Origin: Zoogloeaceae bacterium
GTDB taxonomy: Bacteria > Pseudomonadota > Gammaproteobacteria > Burkholderiales > Rhodocyclaceae
DNA: 64,000 nucleotides
Direction of reading: 5' to 3'
Assembly (NCBI GenBank): GCA_024235635.1
Contig: JACKMA010000003.1
Span: 620,001-684,000, forward strand
In this document: positions 59,014 to 64,000 of the stretch, piece by piece
Layout: each line of letters starts with the position of its first letter
How positions within the stretch are numbered: position 1 is the stretch's first letter
Notes under the pieces: generated by a model
What the model was told of the DNA's origin: nothing
The model's database searches: none
Seen by the model: the letters and a program-made list of their open reading frames with translations, nothing else
Made by a program: the position numbers and the translations under genes

Positions 59014-59352
59014 GGATGGCTCGAAGACTTGATATTGCGGCGCGCAAGACGCCTGGGTTGCATCAGTGCAATATGCTGCCTGCTTTTCGGAAGAACAGTC
59101 TAGCGGCGAAATTCACACACGTCATCGGACGGAATGCGGGATTGACATCGACATCCGGAGACTCTGTGGACAACTTCCCAAGAGCCCCGTGGAGACCCGT
59201 TTGCCGAAATGGATGCTGCGTTGCAATGCAGGGCCCGATCGATGCCGTGTGGATACCGACGGTATGCCTGGCGCGTGATTCCACCCCGACATCGGGAAAG
59301 CCTTGGGTTCAGATGCCGCCTTGCCGCACCCGACCCATGCGTCAATGCCCAA
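59014..59352. other. Gene-free stretch upstream of the penicillin-binding protein
   Basis: About 340 bases with only short out-of-phase reading frames. It should hold the minus-strand promoter of the penicillin-binding protein gene; TTGCA-TCAG-TGCAA, a short inverted repeat, is seen at about 59058-59071. It also borders the transposase remnant and looks less G+C-rich and less coding-like than the neighbouring genes. No feature of known function was recognised. Confidence 0.4.
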
Positions 59353-59770
59353 GACACGTGCGGACGCTTCCGAATCGAGTGTGTCGGCGCGCTGCATCAG
59401 GGGTCGCACCGAAGAGGTCGGCGTGAACTGATCAACGGGGACGATGAGGACCGGGCGATGTTCGCGCGGGTGCTTGACGGGGTTATCCGCGGCTTCAACT
59501 GGCTTGCCATGGCCCTTGCCCGATGGGCAAGCACGATGACTGGGTCATTCAGACGCTGAGGGCAGATCATACGGGGGCATGCGCCGACTCAACCGCATCT
59601 TCACCCAAGCATCGAATCGTCGGCACGGGTGCAGCGGGCATCCGCTTCCGGGACGATTCAAGGCGATTCTTGTAGGTCAGTGCCGATTTCTGCGTCAAAT
59701 GCGCCCTCATCGTCCTGAACCCGTCGCGTGGCAGAATGGCCGAATGGGTCGAGCAGGACCGTGGAGCACT
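59353..59770 (+). pseudogene. Remnant of a REP-associated tyrosine (Y1) transposase
   Basis: Pieces of the RAYT/IS200-like family are readable in three phases. First RFRIECVGALHQ with GRRELINGDDEDRAMF and VIRGFNWL (about 59362-59505). Then in another frame CHGPCPMGKHDDWVIQTLRAD, where the family has CLMxNHYHL and the catalytic HUH pair is spoiled (about 59502-59564). Then MRRLNRIFTQASNRRHG and GRFKAILVGQ (about 59579-59677), and finally IVLNPSRGRMAEWVEQD in a further frame (about 59708-59760). Several frameshifts and lost catalytic residues mean it is dead. It is the only mobile-element trace in the window. Confidence 0.78.
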
Positions 59771-59841
59771 TTGCGTGATTTGAGCACCGCTTCATCTACG
59801 GCTCATGTAGAACAACCGACATTGCCCGCGCGGAGCAGGTC

Positions 59842-60027
59842 ATGAGCAATCGAATCAAGAAGACGGAACATGCAGGCGCGAAGAATGGCGGAGGCTACTG
59901 GGGCAAGCGCCACGAGGCCAAGACGCTCAGCAAGAGGATCCGTCGTGCGGAATCTCGGCGACTCGAAAGATCGGCGGAGAACGAATGCGAATTCAGCGAT
60001 CAACCCGATGGCAAGGGTGGAAAGTGA
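59842..60027 (+). CDS. Small basic protein (MSNRIKKTEHAGAKNG family)
   Basis: A 61-residue, highly charged protein beginning MSNRIKKTEHAGAKNGGGYW, with GKRHEAKTLSKRIRRAESRR after it. The pattern K-T-E-x-x-G-A-K-N-G-G-G-x-W-G-x-R-x-E-A-K-x-x-S resembles a small conserved hypothetical family that turns up scattered through proteobacteria, often near mobile or toxin genes; function unknown. GGAG lies six bases before ATG 59842, good support for translation. It follows the transposase remnant by about 70 bases. Confidence 0.7.
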   Translation: MSNRIKKTEHAGAKNGGGYWGKRHEAKTLSKRIRRAESRRLERSAENECEFSDQPDGKGGK

Positions 60028-60313
60028 CAGGACTACATTGGTCTGGTTGCCGCAGCGGGCGTCGAACATGGAAGCCATCAGCAGACATGAACCCATCGAA
60101 CTGAACGACTTGCAGGGGAACACGTGCCACGGATCCGTGACGCCGCCGGGGTCGCCCACTTCGAGTGACGACTGCGGCCGGGGACCAGGCCGAGAGCGAA
60201 AACTTGCACGTGGGGCGAGGTCGCCACTGCCGCACCGGGCGCGAAGTGGATGCAGTCGAGTTGCTCGGCCTTCGGCTACTTGGCATCCGTTCCCAAACCG
60301 ATCGAGACGGTAA

Positions 60314-60874
60314 ATGCCCATGGAAGGCAGGCTGTCGAAGTGGAACGACCAGCGCGGATTCGGTTTCATCACACCCGAACACGGCGATGGCGAGGTCTTC
60401 GTCCATATATCGGCTTTCCCGAGAGATGGCGTCCGTCCGACGCCCGGGGAATTGCTCAGCTTCGAAATCGAAATCGACAGCAGCGGCCGGCGACGTGCGC
60501 GCAAGGTCGCCTGCCCGCAGCGGGTGGCCGCCGCGCGACCGTCCTCGCGGCAGCGAACGGGACGACTGCGCCGCGGCGCAGGCCGTGGCATTCGCGGACG
60601 CGTCGTCGCGCTGCTGATCGTCGGCAGCCTGGGCATCTTTGCGTACGACGAGTATTCCCGCGGCGGCTGGCCGGCCAGCCTGCCGGTGAGGATGCCGGAT
60701 TCCGCGAAGTCGCCTTCCCCCTATCGCTGCGATGGCCGTACCCATTGTTCCCAGATGACGTCCTGCGCCGAGGCCACTTATTTTTTGCGCAACTGCCCGG
60801 GCGTCGGGATGGACGGCAACCACGATGGCGTGCCCTGCCAGCAGCAGTGGTGCACCAGTCCCTTCGCAGACTGA
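60314..60874 (+). CDS. Membrane protein with cold-shock and Excalibur domains
   Basis: A 186-residue protein. The N-terminal cold-shock domain (about 1-66) keeps RNP-like motifs GFGFITP and VFVHISAF, so it should bind single-stranded nucleic acid. A basic linker (about 67-95) and one membrane helix (about 96-112) follow. The C terminus has an Excalibur calcium-binding motif (DGNHDGVPC, with further cysteines in CDGRTHC and CAEATYFLRNC). Excalibur is extracytoplasmic, so the chain would span the membrane with the nucleic-acid-binding part inside. Similar CSD-TM-Excalibur arrangements are known but uncharacterised. The genuine start may be ATG 60320. Confidence 0.85.
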   Translation: MPMEGRLSKWNDQRGFGFITPEHGDGEVFVHISAFPRDGVRPTPGELLSFEIEIDSSGRRRARKVACPQRVAAARPSSRQRTGRLRRGAGRGIRGRVVALLIVGSLGIFAYDEYSRGGWPASLPVRMPDSAKSPSPYRCDGRTHCSQMTSCAEATYFLRNCPGVGMDGNHDGVPCQQQWCTSPFAD

Positions 60875-60934
60875 ACCAGGGAGCTCAGCGAGCGCTCGGG
60901 CAGATGGTCAGCGGCGACTCGAACCGGAAAGCGA

Positions 60935-62725
60935 TCAGCGTCGCGATTCGCACCACGCCCGCCACATCCCCCGCCATGCCTGCTCCAGTTCGCCGGCGAA
61001 GCGCGTGCCGTCGCACAGCGGCGAGGCGATCAGCCGGTCGCGCAGGCCGGCGCGCAGGACCGCGAGTTCGTCGAGCCGGCCGGCCAGGGCGACGGCCCGT
61101 TCGACGTAGGCGGTGCGATCCGGCGCGATCCAATCATCGAGCCCGAGGGCGTGGAGCAGCATCTCGCCCTGGTGGGCGATGAAGCGGTCACCGCGCAGGC
61201 CCAGCGTCGGCACGCCCATCCAGCTGGCCTCCAGCGTGGTCAGGCCCCCCGGAAACGGAAAGCTGTCGAGGGCGACGTCCACCTCGCCATAGGCGGCGAG
61301 GTGTTCGGCCCGGCCGCTGCGGCCGAGCAGGCACAGGCGGCCGGCGTCGATGCCGCGCTCCGCGAACTGCGCGGTGAGCGAGGCGGCGACCTCGGGCTGT
61401 TCGATACCCGCGGCCTTGACCACCAGCCGCGCGCCTGGCAGGCGCGTCAGGATCTCGCGCCAGCAGTCGAGCACCGGCGCCACCAGCTTCGCCAGTGCGC
61501 CGAAGAAGCCGAAGCTGAGCGCGCCGCGCGCCCTGGCCGGCAGCGGCGACACGGCCACGGCGTCGGTCGGCGGCGAGAAACTGTAGTAGGTGCGGGGCAG
61601 GCGCCAGGCGCGCTCGCAGAAGTGGGATTCCTCCGTTTCGGGCAGAACCAGAGGGTCGCCGACGAAATAGTCGATCGCGGCGATGCCGGTGGTGGCGAAG
61701 TAGCCGAGCCAGCTCGCCTGCACCGGCGCCGGCCGCAGCGCGAACAGGGGCAGGCGGTTGTGGGCGGTGTGGCCGGAGAGGTCCACCAGGAGGTCGATGC
61801 GGTCGTCGCGCACGCGCTCGAAAAGCTGCCGGTCGTCGAGCCGTTCGACCCCGTGCCAGGCCGCCACCGAGCCCTTCAGCGCCGTGCTGACGTCGTCGTC
61901 CACCGGCCGTGTGGCGTAAGCGAAGACCCGGGTCCGTTCGCGGTCCAGCGCCGGCAGCACGTCGCGCAGCAGGTAGCCCACCGGGTGCCGACGGAGGTCG
62001 CCGGAGACCAGGCCGACGCGGATCGGGCGCTCGGGATCGGGCGCATTCGGCCAGCCCTGCGCGGGCTGGGCCGAGGCGGCGACGATCGCGCCGTAGTGCT
62101 CGGCGGCCGCGCGCATCTCGGCCGGGGTGACGCGGTCGGAATAGTTCAGCGCGAACAGCAGATTGTCGGCGGCCACTAGGAAGCCGGGACGGCAGCGCAG
62201 CGCTGAACGATAGCAGCCGATCGCCTCGTCGAGGCGGCCAGGGATGCCGAACAGCGCGTGGCCGAGGTTGTTGTGGGCTTCGGCGGTGTCCGGGGCGATC
62301 GCCAGCGACTGGCGGAACTCGGCGATGGCCTGATCGCGGTGGCCGAGGTCCATCAACACGTTGCCGAAGTTCATCCGGAACAAAGGGTGACCCGGTTGGA
62401 GCGAGACGGCCCGGCGCAGGGCGCGGTCGGCCTCGGCCAGCGCACCGCTGTCGCGCAGCGCATTGCCGAGGTTGGCCAGGGTCTCGGCATCGTCCGGCAA
62501 CAGGCCGGCGGCGCGCCGCAATGCCGGCAGCGGGTCACGGCCGAGCAACTGGCAGGCGACGCCGAGCGCCTTCCAGCCGAAGGCGAAGTCCGGCCAGCGC
62601 CGCACATGGCGGTCGGCCGTTGCCTTCAATTCGGCCGCGCGGCCGGCCTGGAACAGCGCCACCAGCTCGCGCTGGGCGTCGGTGCGGCCGCGCTTGCCGG
62701 CGGATGCCTTGCTCTTGGATGCCAT
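60935..62725 (-). CDS. TPR plus GT41 (OGT/SPINDLY-like) glycosyltransferase
   Basis: A 596-residue soluble protein. The N-terminal tetratricopeptide repeats (about 60-215; AETLANLGNALRDSGALAEADRAL, HNNLGHALFGI) precede the OGT-type catalytic region. Conserved pieces are VGLVSGDLRRHPVGYLL, IDLLVDLSGHTAHNRLP, FGFFGALAKL and the C-terminal DVALDSFPFPGGLTTLEASWMGVP. Such enzymes add GlcNAc or other sugars to proteins; some bacterial ones act on adhesins or flagellin. ATG 62725 is chosen (MASKSKASAGKRG); in-frame extension upstream lacks family likeness. It is divergent from the Cache sensor. Confidence 0.93.
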   Translation of the reverse strand: MASKSKASAGKRGRTDAQRELVALFQAGRAAELKATADRHVRRWPDFAFGWKALGVACQLLGRDPLPALRRAAGLLPDDAETLANLGNALRDSGALAEADRALRRAVSLQPGHPLFRMNFGNVLMDLGHRDQAIAEFRQSLAIAPDTAEAHNNLGHALFGIPGRLDEAIGCYRSALRCRPGFLVAADNLLFALNYSDRVTPAEMRAAAEHYGAIVAASAQPAQGWPNAPDPERPIRVGLVSGDLRRHPVGYLLRDVLPALDRERTRVFAYATRPVDDDVSTALKGSVAAWHGVERLDDRQLFERVRDDRIDLLVDLSGHTAHNRLPLFALRPAPVQASWLGYFATTGIAAIDYFVGDPLVLPETEESHFCERAWRLPRTYYSFSPPTDAVAVSPLPARARGALSFGFFGALAKLVAPVLDCWREILTRLPGARLVVKAAGIEQPEVAASLTAQFAERGIDAGRLCLLGRSGRAEHLAAYGEVDVALDSFPFPGGLTTLEASWMGVPTLGLRGDRFIAHQGEMLLHALGLDDWIAPDRTAYVERAVALAGRLDELAVLRAGLRDRLIASPLCDGTRFAGELEQAWRGMWRAWCESRR

Positions 62726-62895
62726 CGACAAAGGTGGGGAAAGCCGGGACCAGCAGCGAACTATCGCAGTTCGGCACCCGTCTGCAAAGGGCGACCGGTC
62801 GGCGACCGGCGCGCGGGCGTGCGCGACCTGCCGCTGGAATGGCTGCATCATGTCGGCACGGCAGCCGGCGCCGGCTGCGAGCCGTGGAAGGCGAA

Positions 62896-64000
62896 GTGCA
62901 ATCGAAGGCGATCAAATTCCGGGTACATGTGTTCGCGACGCTGCTGCTGGCGAGCTTCGTCGTGTCGCTGGTCGCGCTGTTCCTGCTGTTCGCGACCGGG
63001 CGCTTCGGCCGCATGGCCGAAGACAACGCCGAGGCGATCTTCTCGCGCATGGCCGATGCCCAGGCGCAGAAGCTGGAAGGACTGGTACGGGCCGCGACCC
63101 AGGCGGTCGAGACCGTCGCCCGCTTGCCGGCCGACGACTACCGTGCAACTCGGGCCGATTCGACCATGGCGGCGCTGCTGCGGGCACAGGTGGCGGTCAA
63201 TCCCGCACTCTACGGCGCCTACTTCGGGCTTGCCGACGGCAGCTTCTTCCAGGTCATCGGCTTCGCCAGCGACGCCGACGCAGGCCGGCGGCTGGGCGCC
63301 CCCGAAGCCGCCCGTTTCGCGCTGCGCAGCATCGATCGCCGGCGAGCCGGGCAGGTCGAGCACTGGCGATTCATCGGCGAAGACGGCACGGTGCTCGAAC
63401 AGCGCAGCGACGACAGCGACTATGATCCGCGCACGCGCCCGTGGTACGCCGACGCGCCCGCCGGCGGCGAGCTCGGCCTGACCGATCCCTACCGCTTCCA
63501 ATCGTCGTCGGCGCTCGGCGTTACCCTCGTTCGGCGCATCGCGGCGGCGGACGGCGTCGTCGGTGTCGATCTGTCGCTGGCCTCGCTGAGCGAGTTCGTG
63601 CGCCGCATCGTCCGTGACCAGCCGGGCGGCAGCATCGTGATCGACCACCGTGGCCGCATCCTGGCCAGCGCCGGCCAACTGCCGGCCGACGGTGGCCGGG
63701 CGGAACCGCTGATGGGCCTCGGCGAATCCGGCCATCCGTTCCTCCAGACCCTGCAGCGGCGCCTCGCCGGCGACGACCCGTCCCCGCTGCTCGAGATCGG
63801 CGGCGAGCGCTACCTGCTGGCGGTGCGCGCGGTGGCGCTGGCACCACGGCTCGCGTACCGGGTGGTGTCGTATGCGCCGCTGGCCCACTTCGCGGCGCCG
63901 GTGCTGGCGGTGCGCGACCAGATCATCGTGCTGTCGACAGTGGCGCTGGCGATCGCCCTGCCGCTGGCCTACGGTGTGTCGCGGCGGGCATCGTGGGCGC
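62896..64000 (+). CDS. Cache-domain membrane sensor, 3' end outside the window
   Basis: Reading from GTG 62896 (GTG 62884 is also possible) gives at least 368 residues that run out of the window. A membrane helix (about 12-32) is followed by a double Cache (dCache_1) periplasmic domain (about 35-345) with the typical YDPRTRPWY and LTDPYRFQSSSALGVTLVRRI pieces. A second helix (about 342-360) follows. The output domain (kinase, GGDEF, HD-GYP, cyclase or MCP) lies beyond the window and cannot be named. Confidence 0.88.
   Translation, partial: MQSKAIKFRVHVFATLLLASFVVSLVALFLLFATGRFGRMAEDNAEAIFSRMADAQAQKLEGLVRAATQAVETVARLPADDYRATRADSTMAALLRAQVAVNPALYGAYFGLADGSFFQVIGFASDADAGRRLGAPEAARFALRSIDRRRAGQVEHWRFIGEDGTVLEQRSDDSDYDPRTRPWYADAPAGGELGLTDPYRFQSSSALGVTLVRRIAAADGVVGVDLSLASLSEFVRRIVRDQPGGSIVIDHRGRILASAGQLPADGGRAEPLMGLGESGHPFLQTLQRRLAGDDPSPLLEIGGERYLLAVRAVALAPRLAYRVVSYAPLAHFAAPVLAVRDQIIVLSTVALAIALPLAYGVSRRASWA

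Noticed and set aside
59803..60636. 277-codon minus-strand frame opposite the small basic protein and cold-shock gene
   Set aside because: No domain, no ribosome site and Arg/Ser/Pro-rich. The plus-strand genes here have good starts and known domains.
1..64000. tRNA, rRNA, tmRNA, CRISPR arrays, intact IS elements, att sites or an origin
   Set aside because: No cloverleaf, repeated 28-37-base units, integrase, complete transposase or DnaA-box cluster was noticed when reading both strands. A tool such as tRNAscan-SE would be decisive for tRNAs.

Overview
The window is a chromosomal segment of a high-GC proteobacterium. The run comM / htpX / fmt-def / lysM-dprA-smg / topB, the proteobacterial-type gshA-gshB pair, a DUF1840 gene, a TAXI-type TRAP transporter and a multiheme cytochrome next to a bacteriohemerythrin together suggest a betaproteobacterium, probably of the Rhodocyclales. 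That placement is inferred from gene content and order only. No rRNA or tRNA gene, CRISPR array, intact insertion sequence, integrase or origin was recognised. Codon use and base composition look even, apart from the stretch around 59.0-60.3 kb.

Layout. 1-7.5 kb (minus): a DMT permease cut by the window edge, comM, a small membrane protein, a Cache-HAMP sensor kinase, htpX behind a possible RpoH promoter, then def-fmt. 7.6-13.4 kb (plus): LysM protein, dprA, smg, topoisomerase III, DUF924. 13.5-15.6 kb (minus): a rubredoxin-reductase-like flavoprotein and oxyR. 15.8-24.6 kb (plus): a GGDEF-EAL protein with a c-type haem site and an apparently dead EAL domain, an orphan adenine-type methyltransferase, gshA-gshB, and a tightly overlapping cassette (2-TM protein, seven-haem cytochrome c, 2-TM protein) followed by a bacteriohemerythrin. 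24.7-29 kb: argC, a decayed PhoD-like phosphatase gene, small genes and apbE. 29-35.4 kb (minus): a GT-C-type membrane protein, a GH17-GT2 beta-glucan synthase of NdvB type and a second GH17 membrane protein. 35.5-40.8 kb (plus): MFS, exported MsrB, PACE efflux, murB, a chemotaxis-associated-like protein and an FAH-family enzyme. 40.8-49 kb (minus): two small related secreted proteins downstream of a DegP/MucD protease, an HMA-fold protein without metal cysteines, a methyltransferase, a VOC protein, a CheY-like receiver, a QseBC/PmrAB-like two-component pair, DUF1840 and an Fe-S-flavoprotein-like reductase. 49.3-55.7 kb (plus): a TAXI-TRAP transporter followed by its likely DctB/DctD regulators. 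55.9-64 kb: a divergent class A penicillin-binding protein, the wreck of a REP-associated tyrosine transposase, a small basic protein, a cold-shock/Excalibur protein, a TPR/GT41 glycosyltransferase and a Cache sensor cut by the window end.

How the parts fit. Several loci can be read as circuits. The sigma-54 activator at 54.4 kb has plausible targets 5 kb upstream: two related palindromes and a GG-N10-GC promoter in front of the TAXI gene. The degP promoter carries a PmrA/QseB-type box, and a QseBC-like pair lies 3 kb away. Redox and stress themes recur: OxyR with a flavoprotein reductase, glutathione synthesis, exported MsrB, a haem-linked c-di-GMP sensor, a multiheme cytochrome with hemerythrin, ApbE, and periplasmic proteolysis. 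No obviously complete new defence or mobile system was found. The most unusual material is the cytochrome-hemerythrin cassette, the haem-GGDEF protein and the two eroded genes.
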